Assembly (NCBI RefSeq): GCF_003205515.1
Contig: NZ_KZ826486.1
Span: forward strand, 62,001 to 126,000
Origin: Litorivita pollutaquae
Lineage (GTDB): Bacteria > Pseudomonadota > Alphaproteobacteria > Rhodobacterales > Rhodobacteraceae
Direction of reading: 5' to 3'
DNA: 64,000 nt
Each line of letters starts with the position of its first letter. Position 1 is the first letter of the stretch. The notes beneath the pieces were generated by a model. That model had not been told where the DNA came from and did not search any database. It was given only the letters and a program-made list of their open reading frames with translations. This document shows, one piece after another, positions 40,058 to 50,324 of the stretch. A program made the translations under genes and the position numbers.

Positions 40058-40834
40058 CTATCGGCAATAGCTGCCGCTGCGGTAGCGCGCCGTGTCGAAA
40101 TGGAAATGATCGCGGTGGAATTTATTGGCGTTCGGGCCCAGGACCGTGCCGAATGGCCCGCAGGCCGCCCCATGCATTTTCTTCAAGGCGCGACCTTCAC
40201 GGCCGCGCGCCCAATCGCGCAACACGCTGATGTGCGTGCCATTAACCAAGGTAAATCCCGAAATATCAATCGCGCGGCCCTTGCCATGTTCGGAGATTTT
40301 CGCGCCGCGTTGATTGTTGCGGGTGCGGCACGCGTAATGCGCCGCCACGCGGATGGTTTTCACGCCGCCGCCGAGGTCACCCACCGCCGGCTTCATCCCC
40401 CGATCCACCCATGATTTAAGCGCCTTCGCGGTGCCGCAGTCCATCACCGACGCCGTGCTCAGCGCCACACCGGACACCGACCGCACCCGCACGGCATCGG
40501 CCACGCCGCAGCCATTGAGGCGACCGGGCACACGGCCCATGGCATCGCCTTGAATGGCAATATCCTTGCAGACAGCCCCCTTCTTGGCCAATTTGCGTGC
40601 CTTGCGGCCCGTGGCCTCGACCGTCTTGCCGCGCGCGTTCGGACGCAAGGAGCGCAACAAACCAAGTTGTTTTTTCTGCGTCTCTTGCGCGGGATTTTGC
40701 GGCGCGGTCTGCGCAGCGGGCGCCCGATCCGAACCGGCGCGCGCGACAGGGCGTAGAGAAACCTCCGGCGCGGCCGCCGCCGCCATGCCAGCGCCCAAGA
40801 TGAGCGCCAAAATACCACCTATGCGCAGGCTCAA
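40058..40834 (-). CDS. Extensin-like family protein (peptidase-like, periplasmic)
   Basis: 258 residues with signal peptide ([20 protein letters not shown]). After a Pro/Ala linker, residues about 80-258 match the bacterial extensin-like family: GCGVADAVRV, HYACRTRNNQRGAKISEHGK, AIDISGF and the C-terminal FHRDHFHFDTA. The pattern SEHGKGRAIDI plus HFHFD resembles the metal site of D-Ala-D-Ala-type (MEROPS M15-like) peptidases, so a cell-wall role is plausible. Its ATG overlaps the tyrC stop by 4 nt, so it is cotranscribed with amino-acid genes. Confidence 0.83.
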   Translation of the reverse strand: MSLRIGGILALILGAGMAAAAAPEVSLRPVARAGSDRAPAAQTAPQNPAQETQKKQLGLLRSLRPNARGKTVEATGRKARKLAKKGAVCKDIAIQGDAMGRVPGRLNGCGVADAVRVRSVSGVALSTASVMDCGTAKALKSWVDRGMKPAVGDLGGGVKTIRVAAHYACRTRNNQRGAKISEHGKGRAIDISGFTLVNGTHISVLRDWARGREGRALKKMHGAACGPFGTVLGPNANKFHRDHFHFDTARYRSGSYCR

Positions 40835-41766
40835 CTGCCCGCCTTGGAGCGACCGAAATCGGGCGCATCGGTGTCTTGGCCCGCTTCGATGATGCCGCGC
40901 CGGATCGCCCGCGTGCGCGTAAAATAGTCATGCAGCATATCGCCATCGCCGGTGCGAATTGCCCGTTGCAGCGCAAAAAGCTCTTCGGTAAAGCGCCCCA
41001 AAATCTCCAACGTCGCCTCTTTGTTGTTCAAAAACACATCGCGCCACATGGTCGGGTCCGATGCGGCGATCCGCGTGAAATCGCGAAAACCGGCGGCAGA
41101 ATATTTGATCACTTCGCTGTCGGTCACGCGGCGCAAATCATCCGCCACGCCCACCATCGTGTACGCAATCAAGTGCGGCGTATGGCTGGTCACGGCAAGC
41201 ACAAGATCATGATGCTCGGCGTCCATTTCCTCGACATTTGCGCCCAGCCCCTCCCAGAACCCGCGCAATTTCGCCACGGCGGCGGCGTCGCTACCCGCAG
41301 TGGGGACGATCAAACTCCACCGATTGTCGAACAATTCGGCAAATCCCGACCGCGGGCCGCTGTGCTCGGTGCCCGCCAATGGGTGCGCTGGAATGAAATG
41401 CACACCAGCGGGAATATGCGGGGCAATGGCCGCGATCACGGCGGCCTTGACCGATCCCACATCCGAAACCGTCGCACCAGATTTCAACACCGGCGCGATC
41501 TCGGCGGCAACCGCGCTCATCGCACCAACGGGGACACAAAGCACGACCAAATCCGCACCCTCTGCGGCCTCTGCCGCGCTGTCACACACACGGTCACACA
41601 GCCCGATTTCACGCGCCGTGGCCCGTGTTGCCTCCGACCGCGCATAACCGGTTACCTCGCCCGCCAATCCGGCGCGTTTGATCGCCCAAAACATCGACGA
41701 TGCGATCAAGCCAAGCCCGATCAGCGCGACGCGGCCATAGACCGGATTTTGCTTCGGCATGCTCAT
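40831..41766 (-). CDS. tyrC: Prephenate/arogenate dehydrogenase family protein
   Basis: Oxidative decarboxylation of prephenate or arogenate in tyrosine synthesis. 311 residues. NAD(P)-binding [15 protein letters not shown] with the Gly-rich loop, and the family [15 protein letters not shown] that carries the substrate-contacting His. Starts ATG 41766 ([11 protein letters not shown]), overlapping the hisC stop by 4 nt. The choice of prephenate or arogenate is not readable from sequence. Confidence 0.9.
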   Translation of the reverse strand: MSMPKQNPVYGRVALIGLGLIASSMFWAIKRAGLAGEVTGYARSEATRATAREIGLCDRVCDSAAEAAEGADLVVLCVPVGAMSAVAAEIAPVLKSGATVSDVGSVKAAVIAAIAPHIPAGVHFIPAHPLAGTEHSGPRSGFAELFDNRWSLIVPTAGSDAAAVAKLRGFWEGLGANVEEMDAEHHDLVLAVTSHTPHLIAYTMVGVADDLRRVTDSEVIKYSAAGFRDFTRIAASDPTMWRDVFLNNKEATLEILGRFTEELFALQRAIRTGDGDMLHDYFTRTRAIRRGIIEAGQDTDAPDFGRSKAGS

Positions 41767-42848
41767 GTCTCCGCCCCCAGAAACTGCCCGATCGCATGGG
41801 CCACACGGCGGCAAGATGCCTCGTCGCCGATGGTGATGCGCAAACACTGCGGCAATTTATATCCCGTCGTTGCCCGCACAATCAGACCCTGCGCATTCAA
41901 ATGGGCATTGCAGGCCTCTGCCTGCGCCGCGCTCTCAAACCGTGCCAAAATGAAATTCGCCGATGACCGGTCGGATGGCACGCCCACGTCGGCCAACGCC
42001 GCCGCCAACCAATCGCGCAATCGTGCATTCTCGGTGCGGCATTTCTCGGCATAGGCACGGTCGCGCACGGCCGCCTCTGCGGTGACCAAGGCCGGTTGGC
42101 TCAAATTGAACGGCCCGCGAATACGGTTCAGAACGTCAATGATGTCCTGCGGACCATATCCCCATCCAACCCGCAAACCGCCCAATCCGTACAGCTTGGA
42201 AAAAGTCCGCGTCATCACCACATTCGGCCGGACCGTGGCCAAAGCCGCACCGCCATCATACCCTTTGGCATATTCGGCATAGGCGCTGTCGATCACCAAA
42301 ATCGTATGATCCGGCACCCCATCAGCAAGCCGCGTCAATGCGGATTTGGAGAGCATCGTGCCGGTCGGGTTGGCTGGATTGGCAATGAACACCAATCGCG
42401 TGCGGTCATTGCAAGCCGCCAAAATCGCATCCACGTCAACGACGCGGTCGCATTCGGACACCTCAACCGGTGTCGCCCCCGCCGCCAAGGCCGAAATCCG
42501 GTACATCGAAAACCCGTGTTCGGTGTGGATCACCTCATCACCCGGCCCCGCATAGCATTGGCACAAAAAGTGAATGACCTCGTCCGAGCCAACCCCGCAA
42601 ATGATCCGCGCCGGATCAAGCCCGTGCACCTCGCCAATGGCCGCGCGCAGGTCCGCGTGATCCGTCGACGGGTAGCGGTGCAACGTATAAGACGCACGGC
42701 GAAACGCCTCTAATGCCGCCTCCGAGGGGCCAAAAGGGTTCTCATTCGAGCTGAGCTTAACCACCTGTTCGACGCCCTCGATCTTCGAGGCCCCCGATTG
42801 ATACAGGCTGATCTCCATAATGCCGGATTGCGGCGTAATCTGCGTCAT
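41763..42848 (-). CDS. hisC: Histidinol-phosphate aminotransferase
   Basis: PLP-dependent aminotransferase (fold type I) of histidine synthesis. In this clade it often also serves tyrosine and phenylalanine synthesis, which fits its coupling to tyrC. 361 residues from ATG 42848 with GGAGAA upstream. Markers: [12 protein letters not shown], the PLP-Lys motif [17 protein letters not shown], and [12 protein letters not shown]. First gene of hisC-tyrC-extensin. Confidence 0.92.
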   Translation of the reverse strand: MTQITPQSGIMEISLYQSGASKIEGVEQVVKLSSNENPFGPSEAALEAFRRASYTLHRYPSTDHADLRAAIGEVHGLDPARIICGVGSDEVIHFLCQCYAGPGDEVIHTEHGFSMYRISALAAGATPVEVSECDRVVDVDAILAACNDRTRLVFIANPANPTGTMLSKSALTRLADGVPDHTILVIDSAYAEYAKGYDGGAALATVRPNVVMTRTFSKLYGLGGLRVGWGYGPQDIIDVLNRIRGPFNLSQPALVTAEAAVRDRAYAEKCRTENARLRDWLAAALADVGVPSDRSSANFILARFESAAQAEACNAHLNAQGLIVRATTGYKLPQCLRITIGDEASCRRVAHAIGQFLGAET

Positions 42849-42964
42849 CGTTAAATTCTCCTGCAAACCTCTTAACCGCGCGCAGCCCCCAAGGGAAGAA
42901 TGAACCCGCGATCAGGCGCACTGCGGCATTTCGCCCCCGCCCGTTCAAAGGGTTCATTGCCCGC

Positions 42965-43004
42965 GCGCCCTTTCTGCTTTCTCTTAAATATCCCCGCCGG
43001 AGGC
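42965..43004 (+). repeat. Dispersed intergenic repeat, copy 2
   Basis: Second copy of the element at 15539-15577. It lies in the 199-nt spacer between hisC and homospermidine synthase, about 43 nt beyond the latter's stop and in the opposite orientation to that gene. Confidence 0.8.
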
Positions 43005-43047
43005 TCCGACCATCGCCGCGCGCGATACCGCCCGCCGCAACGCCGCC

Positions 43048-44463
43048 TCAGGTCGCCAGAACATTGCGAAACTGCCAAGGATCATTCTCGTCGATATCTT
43101 CGGGGAAATGCTCCCAACGATCCTGCAAGGGCGTCCAATCGGTGTAATGCGCCTCCACCGGACCAAGATACGGGCGCTGCACCTCAAGGCATCGCGCATG
43201 ATCCATCTCATCAGTCTCCACAATCCCCGCAGTCGGGTTCTCAATCGCCCAAACCATACCGGCCAGAACCGCCGACGTGACCTGCAATCCGGTGGCGTTT
43301 TGGTAGGGCGCAAGGTCGCGCGCCTCGGCATTGCTCAGGCGCGATCCATACCACAGGGCATTTTTCGCATGCCCATACAGCAGAACGCCCAATTCATCGA
43401 TGCCCTCGACGATCTCGTCTTCGGTCAGGATGTGGTGCACCTGCTGCTGACGCCCCGATCCGAACATCTCGTGCAGGGACAGAACCGCATCATCGCAAGG
43501 GTGATAGGCGTAATGGCAAGTCGGGCGATAGGCCGGCGCATCGGGCGCGCCGACGGTGTAATAGTCCGAGATTGAAATCGCCTCGTTATGCGTCACCAAA
43601 TAGCCGAACTGCGGCCCCGGCGTCGGACACCATGTATGCACCCGCGTGATCGCACCGGGACGTTCGAACCATATCCCCGCCTGACATCCGACATCGTGAC
43701 GATGCGCCGTTTCGGGCATCCATGTCTCGTGGGTGCCCCATCCCAATTCGGCGGGCTGGAACCCTTCGGCAATGAACCCCTCGACCGACCACGTGTTCAC
43801 GAACACATCGCGCGGGCGCGGGGTGCGGCGGGCTTGGGTGTCGCGCTCGGCAATATGCACGCCCTTGACGCCCAGATTTTGCATCAACCCCGCCCATCCG
43901 GCGCGGTCCTGCGGCGCGGTGGGATCGGTACCGGTGTCCTTGGCCAACTCCAAGAGCGCCTCTTTCACGAACCAACTCACCATGCCCGGATTGGCCCCGC
44001 AACAGGACACCGCCGTTGTCCCGCCCGGATTGGCGGCCTTTTCGTCGCGCACGGTTTGGCGCAGGGCATAATTGGTCCGCTCGGCATTTTCGGTGGTGTC
44101 AAAATAGAAACCCGCCCAAGGTTCGACCACCGTGTCGATATAAAGCACACCAAGTTCGCGGCAAAACTTCATGATATCCAAAGACGAGGTATCGACGCTG
44201 AGGTTCACGCAAAAGCCTTTGCCGCCTGCGAACAGCCCGCCCAAAACCGCGCGGTAGTTTTCCGCCGTCAAAGCCACCTGTTCGTGGCGAATGCCACGTT
44301 GCTTGAGAAAGGTCGCGCCCGCATCCGAGGGGTCAATCACGCAAAACTGTTTGGCGTCATAGTCGAAATGCCGCTCGATCAAAGGCAAGGTACCGCGTCC
44401 GATCGATCCAAAGCCGATCATCACAATGGGGCCATCAATATGGCCATAAACGGGATAGGTCAT
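43048..44463 (-). CDS. hss: Homospermidine synthase
   Basis: NAD-dependent condensation of putrescine to homospermidine, a main polyamine in many alphaproteobacteria. 471 residues from MTYPVYGHIDGPIVMIGFGS, preceded by AAGGAGC. Rossmann motif GFGSIGRGTLPL (residues 17-28), SCCGANPGMVSWFVK, and the C-terminal catalytic domain with HAKNALWYGS. Length and motifs match the bacterial Hss family. The longer frame upstream lacks a ribosome-binding site. Confidence 0.94.
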   Translation of the reverse strand: MTYPVYGHIDGPIVMIGFGSIGRGTLPLIERHFDYDAKQFCVIDPSDAGATFLKQRGIRHEQVALTAENYRAVLGGLFAGGKGFCVNLSVDTSSLDIMKFCRELGVLYIDTVVEPWAGFYFDTTENAERTNYALRQTVRDEKAANPGGTTAVSCCGANPGMVSWFVKEALLELAKDTGTDPTAPQDRAGWAGLMQNLGVKGVHIAERDTQARRTPRPRDVFVNTWSVEGFIAEGFQPAELGWGTHETWMPETAHRHDVGCQAGIWFERPGAITRVHTWCPTPGPQFGYLVTHNEAISISDYYTVGAPDAPAYRPTCHYAYHPCDDAVLSLHEMFGSGRQQQVHHILTEDEIVEGIDELGVLLYGHAKNALWYGSRLSNAEARDLAPYQNATGLQVTSAVLAGMVWAIENPTAGIVETDEMDHARCLEVQRPYLGPVEAHYTDWTPLQDRWEHFPEDIDENDPWQFRNVLAT

Positions 44464-44566
44464 CGGGAGCTCCTTCGGGTTGCGGGCCCTATGGCCCACG
44501 AAAAGACATGCGCGTCATAGCGGGCCGCGCGCGGTTGAGGCAAAGAAAAACCGCTGCCCCAAAACG

Positions 44567-44597
44567 AAAAAGGGCCGCTCCTTTCGGTGCGGCCCTT
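44567..44597 (-). terminator. Terminator of rpsD
   Basis: Minus strand AAGGGCCGCACC-GAAA-GGAGCGGCCCTT followed by TTTCG. A GC-rich stem with a GAAA tetraloop, about 22 nt after the rpsD stop. Confidence 0.88.
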
Positions 44598-44619
44598 CCT
44601 CGATTGGATCGACGCAGGA

Positions 44620-45240
44620 TTAGTTCTGCGCGTAGAATTCGATCACGAGGTTCGGCTCCATCATCACAGGATAAGGCACGTCGCCCAAGCCCGGTGTGCG
44701 CACGAAGGTCGCTTTCATTTTCGAGTGGTCCGCTTCGATGTAATCGGGCACGTCGCGCTCGGCCAATTGGGTGGCTTCGATCACAACTGCGATCTGTTTG
44801 GAACGATCACGCACTTCGATCACGTCACCCTCTTTCACACGGTAGGAGGGAATGTTGACGCGTTTGCCATTCACGGTCACGTGGCCGTGGTTCACGAATT
44901 GGCGGGCCGCAAAAACGGTCGCAACAAATTTCGCGCGATACACAACGGCATCGAGGCGGCGTTCGAGCAAACCAATCAGGTTCTCACCGGTGTCGCCTTT
45001 GACACGCTCTGCTTCACCAAAGATGCGGCGGAATTGCTTCTCGGTCAAATCGCCGTAGTAGCCTTTCAGCTTCTGCTTGGCGCGCAACTGCAAACCGAAG
45101 TCCGACAGTTTGCCCTTACGGCGTTGACCATGTTGGCCGGGGCCATATTCGCGGCGGTTCACCGGGGATTTCGGACGGCCCCAGATGTTTTCGCCCATAC
45201 GGCGGTCAATTTTATACTTGGCAGACGTGCGTTTGGTCAC
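44620..45240 (-). CDS. rpsD: 30S ribosomal protein S4
   Basis: Primary 16S rRNA-binding protein that nucleates 30S assembly. 206 residues from a GTG start at 45240 ([20 protein letters not shown]) with AAGGAG 8 nt before it. The frame remains open upstream without resemblance. The S4 RNA-binding domain lies near [20 protein letters not shown] and [16 protein letters not shown]. Standalone with its own terminator, as usual in alphaproteobacteria. Confidence 0.97.
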   Translation of the reverse strand: MTKRTSAKYKIDRRMGENIWGRPKSPVNRREYGPGQHGQRRKGKLSDFGLQLRAKQKLKGYYGDLTEKQFRRIFGEAERVKGDTGENLIGLLERRLDAVVYRAKFVATVFAARQFVNHGHVTVNGKRVNIPSYRVKEGDVIEVRDRSKQIAVVIEATQLAERDVPDYIEADHSKMKATFVRTPGLGDVPYPVMMEPNLVIEFYAQN

Positions 45241-45431
45241 GGCTGATCTCCTTTCGAGTAAGGTCGCCACGACATGCAGCGATGGAAAGGGCGTTGTCCT
45301 CTGGCCGAAGCCCGACAGGCATCCTCTTGCGAGGGCCACCAACACCAATGAAAGCGCGCTTATACAGCCGCGCGAGGCGGAGTCAACAGTTACCAAAGAC
45401 CGGTAGCAAATCATGTGATCCGCGTGATGGC

Positions 45432-46496
45432 TTACGCCGCCTCATGCCCCAAAATCGCCGCCTCGGAAGCGCTCAGATTGCGCCGCGCAAAATCCCCATA
45501 ACCAAGCGGATCTTGCTCCAACTGTGGCAGATGCTCCAACAGGCGCCGGCGGTCTTCGGGGCTAAGCGTGCCAAGCGCGGCATTGGCCGGATGGAAGCTT
45601 TCGGTTTCGACACCGTTGGCCCAAACGATTTGATGTGACGGCAACAAAAGATGCACATAAGTCACCTGCCGCACCTTGAGATCGACAACGATGTCCGAGC
45701 CGTTCACCAAATCCTTGGCTGCGACCAACACCTCGGAGGTGTTGAACAACGCCCGCGCCTCATCCCCCTGAATGAGCATCCGGTGCTCGGGCGACACCAG
45801 CAATTCCGCATCGGGGCGTTCGATCCCCAAAGCACCGGTGCGAATACGGATCGGGCGCAACTTCGGCATCGCAAACAGGCGCGCGCCGCTCATCCGGCGC
45901 GATCCGGTCCATTGAATTTCCTGCGCGCCGCTGTCTTTGGTCAACACGCGGTCGCCTTCGCGCAAATCCTCGACCGCGCGCGGCCCGTCTTCGCAGCGGA
46001 TCAGCGTACCGGGGGTGAAACAAATGATCCCGCCTTCGCCGGCACCCGATTGGGTCTGCACCGCAGTGTCCAATGTATGGTGCACGATCCACAAATCCGC
46101 ATCGCGCGGCGGCACCTCATCAAGGAACATCAACAGGGGCTGTGCGCGCCGTCCGACATTGATCAAGGTTACGGTATAGGTTTTGGCACCATCGGTGACG
46201 ACGAAACTGCTGTCTCGAAGGGTCTCATTCAGATCGACTTGCCCCGCCTGCGGGGTCTGGGCCACCGCCGCACCCACAAGACGGCGCACCATGCGCGCCG
46301 CACGTTTGCGAAGTTCTGCTTCTCCGTCCGCCTGCTCCAACCGCAATATGTCACTCGGCCCATCCACCCGCACGGCATCCCCGCGCCAAGACCATGCCGC
46401 GCCCACATTCAATGCCTGAACGGGTGCGGCCTCTAGACCATCAACTACTGTTTGCGACCAGGAAATGACGAACGTGCCTCGAAAGCCCGTTTTCAT
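45432..46496 (-). CDS. Hint-domain protein (Hint_2, hedgehog/intein-like)
   Basis: 354 residues. N-terminal about 155 residues are a beta-rich domain of unknown function ([17 protein letters not shown]). From about residue 158 comes a Hint domain: [20 protein letters not shown] with the first Cys at the splice-like junction, [21 protein letters not shown], and the end [13 protein letters not shown]. Autocatalytic cleavage before the Cys is typical of Hint folds, but the usual C-terminal His-Asn of inteins is absent. This family is frequent in Rhodobacteraceae, often with RTX proteins. No signal peptide. Confidence 0.82.
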   Translation of the reverse strand: MKTGFRGTFVISWSQTVVDGLEAAPVQALNVGAAWSWRGDAVRVDGPSDILRLEQADGEAELRKRAARMVRRLVGAAVAQTPQAGQVDLNETLRDSSFVVTDGAKTYTVTLINVGRRAQPLLMFLDEVPPRDADLWIVHHTLDTAVQTQSGAGEGGIICFTPGTLIRCEDGPRAVEDLREGDRVLTKDSGAQEIQWTGSRRMSGARLFAMPKLRPIRIRTGALGIERPDAELLVSPEHRMLIQGDEARALFNTSEVLVAAKDLVNGSDIVVDLKVRQVTYVHLLLPSHQIVWANGVETESFHPANAALGTLSPEDRRRLLEHLPQLEQDPLGYGDFARRNLSASEAAILGHEAA

Positions 46497-46612
46497 GCCT
46501 GTCTGCTGCCTCGATTTTACATCTTTATTACCGAAAGGTTAACAGAGCCAAAGCCCCCTGCCTAGAGACGTTGACGGTCATAAATGCAAGTTCTGGAAAC
46601 TGTGGCAGAAAA

Positions 46613-47629
46613 TCAAAAGTCGAGGTTAAGCCGCAGCGAGCCGAGCACCTGCCCCTCGCCCTGACCGACGAATTCCTCGCCCAGATAGGTCAGCCCGTAG
46701 AACACCGAGCTGGTTTCGCCCTGCCAATGCATCCCCAAACGCGCACGACGCCGCGCATCGGTCAATTGATAGCCGCGATTTTCGGGCAAGAAGATGCTGC
46801 TGTCGACAGAGGCCACATCCGCCCCGAGGATAAAGCTATACCCCGTCTCGCCATTTTCGGTGGTGCGGTAGCGTTGCCCGCTGACCGGATCCCGCACCAG
46901 CAATTCACCAAGACCCACCGAACCGATGGTCAAATCCGCCCCCGCCCGCAACAAGGTTTCCGCCCCCGCCCGCGCTTCGACAAAGGGGCGCAACCGCATG
47001 GTGCCAAAATTAACATCGCGCCCTGCTTCGAACACCAATGTCGGGTGCACGCCATTGCCAATCTGTGCATCGCGCACGGCGGATGATGCCGCATCCCGGC
47101 CCAGCAAATCGTGTAAGCCGGTTTGAAATCCATCAAGGCCAGTCTGTTTGCCGGTCACAACCAGATCCGCCCCAAGCGACATTTCCGTTTCGCCCCGCAC
47201 AAAATGCGTGTGGGCGCCCCAAGACAACGCTCCCGCAAAGGGCCGGTCGCCCGCCGCCGGTGTGCCAAGGTGATCGGGGGCCATGACCTCGCCCAGGAAC
47301 CGAAATTCCACCACATCCCCCACGCGGGAGGGCAAGGCACCGGACCACGGCGCGCGACCAAAAACACGGCTCGAGGCCACCGAACCGGTGCGCCAACGGT
47401 CCTGCCCGTCGCCGAGCAAATCGTTGTTGATCAATCGCCCGTAACCGATTTTCGAATACCCGCCGCGCGCCGGCGCTACGGGGCCTTCGGTCGGTGCAGC
47501 GGTCCGTTCCCCGGCTGCGCCATCGGGCGCATCCACGGGGGCGAAATCGGCCTCTTGGGCCCAAAGCGGTGCGACATTCAAAGATACAGCAAGCGCGGCA
47601 GCGCCAAAAAGCGGGGATATTCGAGGCAT
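46613..47629 (-). CDS. LpxR-like (DUF2219) outer-membrane lipid A deacylase family protein
   Basis: 338 residues with signal peptide (MPRISPLFGAAALAVSLNVA, cleavage near AQEA). NNDLLGDGQDRWRTGS and DRPFAGALSWGAHTHF match the DUF2219/LpxR pattern (ND motif near the start, DRP-x-AG). QTGLHDLLG supplies a His in the expected place. Alternating beta strands and a terminal Phe (LRLNLDF) indicate an outer-membrane beta-barrel. Removal of the 3'-acyloxyacyl group of lipid A is known for LpxR; activity here is inferred. Confidence 0.65.
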   Translation of the reverse strand: MPRISPLFGAAALAVSLNVAPLWAQEADFAPVDAPDGAAGERTAAPTEGPVAPARGGYSKIGYGRLINNDLLGDGQDRWRTGSVASSRVFGRAPWSGALPSRVGDVVEFRFLGEVMAPDHLGTPAAGDRPFAGALSWGAHTHFVRGETEMSLGADLVVTGKQTGLDGFQTGLHDLLGRDAASSAVRDAQIGNGVHPTLVFEAGRDVNFGTMRLRPFVEARAGAETLLRAGADLTIGSVGLGELLVRDPVSGQRYRTTENGETGYSFILGADVASVDSSIFLPENRGYQLTDARRRARLGMHWQGETSSVFYGLTYLGEEFVGQGEGQVLGSLRLNLDF

Positions 47630-47912
47630 GCAAAGGTCCGAACGTTGGGAGGGGTATTGTTGCCTAACACTAGTCCGCCAAAGCGATTCTCGCCACCACC
47701 CCCATACCAACTGAGAAAAAACTGCGGGGGGTGCGGCGCAATTGCCGCGCAGCGGCCAACAGCAGCAAAGGCCAGCACCGTATTTCCCACCCTTGCAAAG
47801 TGGCCACATTTGCGCGCAGGATTTGCTTCAACCGCTTGCGCGCGGCGCTGCGACACGCCTGCGCCGCATCCGCCCATTGCGACTTTTAACCTTGACCGAA
47901 CGGAGCCCTCAC

Positions 47913-49310
47913 ATGGACAGCACCCTACACGGCAATGACATCGAGAAAATCGTCTCGGCCGACCGTGCCCACGTCTGGCATCACCTGACCCAACATAAAC
48001 CGTTTGAAACCGGCGCGCCGCGGATCATCACCGAAGGGCGCGGCATGAAGGTATGGGATCATAATGGCAAGGAATACCTCGACGCGGTGTCTGGCGGCGT
48101 TTGGACCGTCAATGTCGGCTATGGCCGCGAACGGATTGCCGATGCGGTGCGCGACCAATTGGTGCAATTGAACTATTTCGCCGGGTCCGCCGGATCGATC
48201 CCCGGCGCGCTCTTTGCCGAAAAACTGCTTGAGAAAATGCCGGGCCTGAGCCGGATGTATTATTGCAACTCCGGCTCCGAAGCGAATGAGAAAGCGTTCA
48301 AAATGGTGCGCCAGATCGCCCATAAGAAATACGGCGGGGTGAAACACAAAATCCTCTATCGCGCGCGCGATTATCACGGCACGACCATCGGATGCCTGTC
48401 GGCAGGCGGGCAGCAAGAGCGCAACGCCCAATACGGCCCCTTTGCGCCGGGGTTTGTCGAGGTGCCCCATTGCCTTGAATACCGCAAAGAGGATCAAGAT
48501 CTTGGCCATCTGTCGGGCGCCGATTATGGCCGCGCTGCCGCCGATGCGATCGAGGCCGTCATCCTGCGCGAAGGGCCCGAAACCATTGGCGCGCTCTGCC
48601 TGGAGCCGGTCACCGCAGGCGGCGGCGTCATTGTACCGCCCGAAGGCTATTGGCCCCGCGTGCAGGAAATTTGCCAAAAATACGATATCTTGCTGCATAT
48701 CGACGAAGTGGTTTGCGGCGTCGGGCGCACCGGCACATGGTTCGGATATCAACACTACGGGATCAAACCCGATTTCGTCACCATGGCCAAAGGCGTGGCC
48801 TCGGGCTATGCGGCGATTGCCTGCCTTGTCACCACCGAAGAGGTGTTCGACATGTTCAAATCCAATCTCGACGATCCGCTCGATTATTTCCGCGACATCT
48901 CGACCTTTGGTGGCTGTACGGCGGGCCCGACGGCCGCCTTGGTCAATATGGACATCATCGAGGAAGAAGGCCTTTTGGCGAATACTGTGGCCATGGGCGA
49001 GCGGTTGGTCGCCAACCTGACCGCTCTGGCGGGCAAACACGAGGTCATCGGCGATGTGCGCGGGGCGGGTCTGTTCTGCGGCGCGGAGCTTGTGAGCGAC
49101 CGCGCGGCGAAAACACCCGTGGACGAAGCACTCGCCGCCAAGGTTGTCGCGGAATGCGGGGCGCAGGGCGTCATCATCGGCGCGACCAACCGTTCGGTGC
49201 CGGGTTATAATAACACGCTGTGTTTCTCGCCCGCCTTGATTGCCACCGCACAAGATATCGACGCCATCACCGGCGCAGTGGATACCGCATTAACCCGCGT
49301 CTTTGGCTAA
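47913..49310 (+). CDS. tpa: Taurine:pyruvate aminotransferase
   Basis: Class III PLP aminotransferase converting taurine and pyruvate to sulfoacetaldehyde and alanine. 465 residues from MDSTLHGNDIEKIVSADRAH, the length of known Tpa. HVWHHLTQHKP, SGGVWTVNVGYGRE, YHGTTIGCLSAGGQ, and the PLP region DEVVCGVGRTGTWFG followed by the Lys motif VTMAKGVASGYAA all match Tpa proteins as I recall them. Other taurine genes (xsc, tauABC, tauR) are not in the window. Ends in a strong terminator. Confidence 0.82.
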   Translation: MDSTLHGNDIEKIVSADRAHVWHHLTQHKPFETGAPRIITEGRGMKVWDHNGKEYLDAVSGGVWTVNVGYGRERIADAVRDQLVQLNYFAGSAGSIPGALFAEKLLEKMPGLSRMYYCNSGSEANEKAFKMVRQIAHKKYGGVKHKILYRARDYHGTTIGCLSAGGQQERNAQYGPFAPGFVEVPHCLEYRKEDQDLGHLSGADYGRAAADAIEAVILREGPETIGALCLEPVTAGGGVIVPPEGYWPRVQEICQKYDILLHIDEVVCGVGRTGTWFGYQHYGIKPDFVTMAKGVASGYAAIACLVTTEEVFDMFKSNLDDPLDYFRDISTFGGCTAGPTAALVNMDIIEEEGLLANTVAMGERLVANLTALAGKHEVIGDVRGAGLFCGAELVSDRAAKTPVDEALAAKVVAECGAQGVIIGATNRSVPGYNNTLCFSPALIATAQDIDAITGAVDTALTRVFG

Positions 49311-49322
49311 GAACTGACACGA

Positions 49323-49362
49323 AAACGGCGTTGCGAGGACAGGCCCCGCAACGCCGTTTTTC
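49323..49362. terminator. Bidirectional terminator between tpa and the DUF1523 gene
   Basis: AACGGCGTTGCG-N11-CGCAACGCCGTT followed by TTTCTATTTT; A-rich on the other side. Separates tpa from the convergent seven-gene operon. Confidence 0.88.
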
Positions 49363-49380
49363 TATTTTACAAGCGCGCGT

Positions 49381-50028
49381 CTATTTGCTGCGCCAACTGC
49401 CGATCCACCGCGAAAGCCGCCCGCGTTTTTCGGCGATATTATCGCCCGCCGCTTCCCAGCTATCGCCGGCATCCTCAAGCAGCGGATCAATCGAACGTTC
49501 GCGAAATTGCAACCAGATCCGGCGCACCATCAACAAAAGAATCAAAAGCACCCCAAGGAAGATCGTGTTGAACCATGGCCAACCCGTCCCGACATCCGGT
49601 CCCGCAACAGGCTTGATCGACACCGCATTGGGATAGATCGAAAAGAACTCGTTGCGCCAACCATAATGGGTTATTTTGACCCATGTCGGATTGCTCTTGG
49701 TCGATATCTCGTCTGCCGCCTCTGCCTGTAGGTTCGAACTGTCGAACTTGAAATAGGGCGGCCAGATCCAACCGGTGTCCTCATTGCGATACACCATCAC
49801 CTTGCCGTTCGGGCGCACCGTATTAATCAAGCGCACATCGCGCGTGGTGCCGTCGATATTACCGCTGTCGGCTTGGGCGTAAAACCGGCGGTTCCATCCG
49901 GTGAAATCAGTGCGGATCACTTCGGTCGCGGTCACCCGCACGATGTCATGTTGCGGCAAAACATAGTGAAAGAACGCGAAAGTGATCAACGCGAGAAGCC
50001 CGTAGAAGGTCCATTTGATGTAATACAT
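49381..50028 (-). CDS. DUF1523 family membrane protein
   Basis: 215 residues. N-terminal TM helix (about 5-22), a periplasmic beta-rich domain (about 25-150) with LPQHDIVRVTATEVIRTDFT, and a C-terminal TM helix (about 152-168), then a basic cytoplasmic tail. The pattern matches DUF1523 of Rhodobacteraceae. Last gene of the seven-gene operon, 8 nt after the small two-TM protein. Function unknown. Confidence 0.8.
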   Translation of the reverse strand: MYYIKWTFYGLLALITFAFFHYVLPQHDIVRVTATEVIRTDFTGWNRRFYAQADSGNIDGTTRDVRLINTVRPNGKVMVYRNEDTGWIWPPYFKFDSSNLQAEAADEISTKSNPTWVKITHYGWRNEFFSIYPNAVSIKPVAGPDVGTGWPWFNTIFLGVLLILLLMVRRIWLQFRERSIDPLLEDAGDSWEAAGDNIAEKRGRLSRWIGSWRSK

Positions 50029-50036
50029 ATCCAGCC

Positions 50037-50324
50037 TCAGGAAAAATTATTCAGGTAGACCAAGGCGATCACTGCGACAACCGGCAGCACAAAGATCAAC
50101 AAGATCAGTTTCTTGCGCAGCGAACCCTCATAGGACGCCATTCCATCTTCGATATAGGCATTGCGCGCCGGATCGTCAGCCCCCAAGGGCGCGTTTTCAT
50201 GCGCCGCGTCCCAACGTTTTTCAAGCTTCTCGCGCCGCACCGAACGCGAATATAGCGAGACGATGAAATAGATCGCCGTCAATCCAATTATGCCCACAAT
50301 GGCCAATCGCACAAATCCAATCAT
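50037..50324 (-). CDS. Small two-transmembrane protein of the AAA/TelA-like operon
   Basis: 95 residues. TM1 about 5-23 (RLAIVGIIGLTAIYFIVSLY), a charged loop with SVRREKLEKRWDAA, and TM2 about 72-91 (LILLIFVLPVVAVIALVYLN). Its start overlaps the stop of the DUF6638-like gene by 4 nt, so it is translationally coupled. No family recognised. Confidence 0.75.
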   Translation of the reverse strand: MIGFVRLAIVGIIGLTAIYFIVSLYSRSVRREKLEKRWDAAHENAPLGADDPARNAYIEDGMASYEGSLRKKLILLIFVLPVVAVIALVYLNNFS

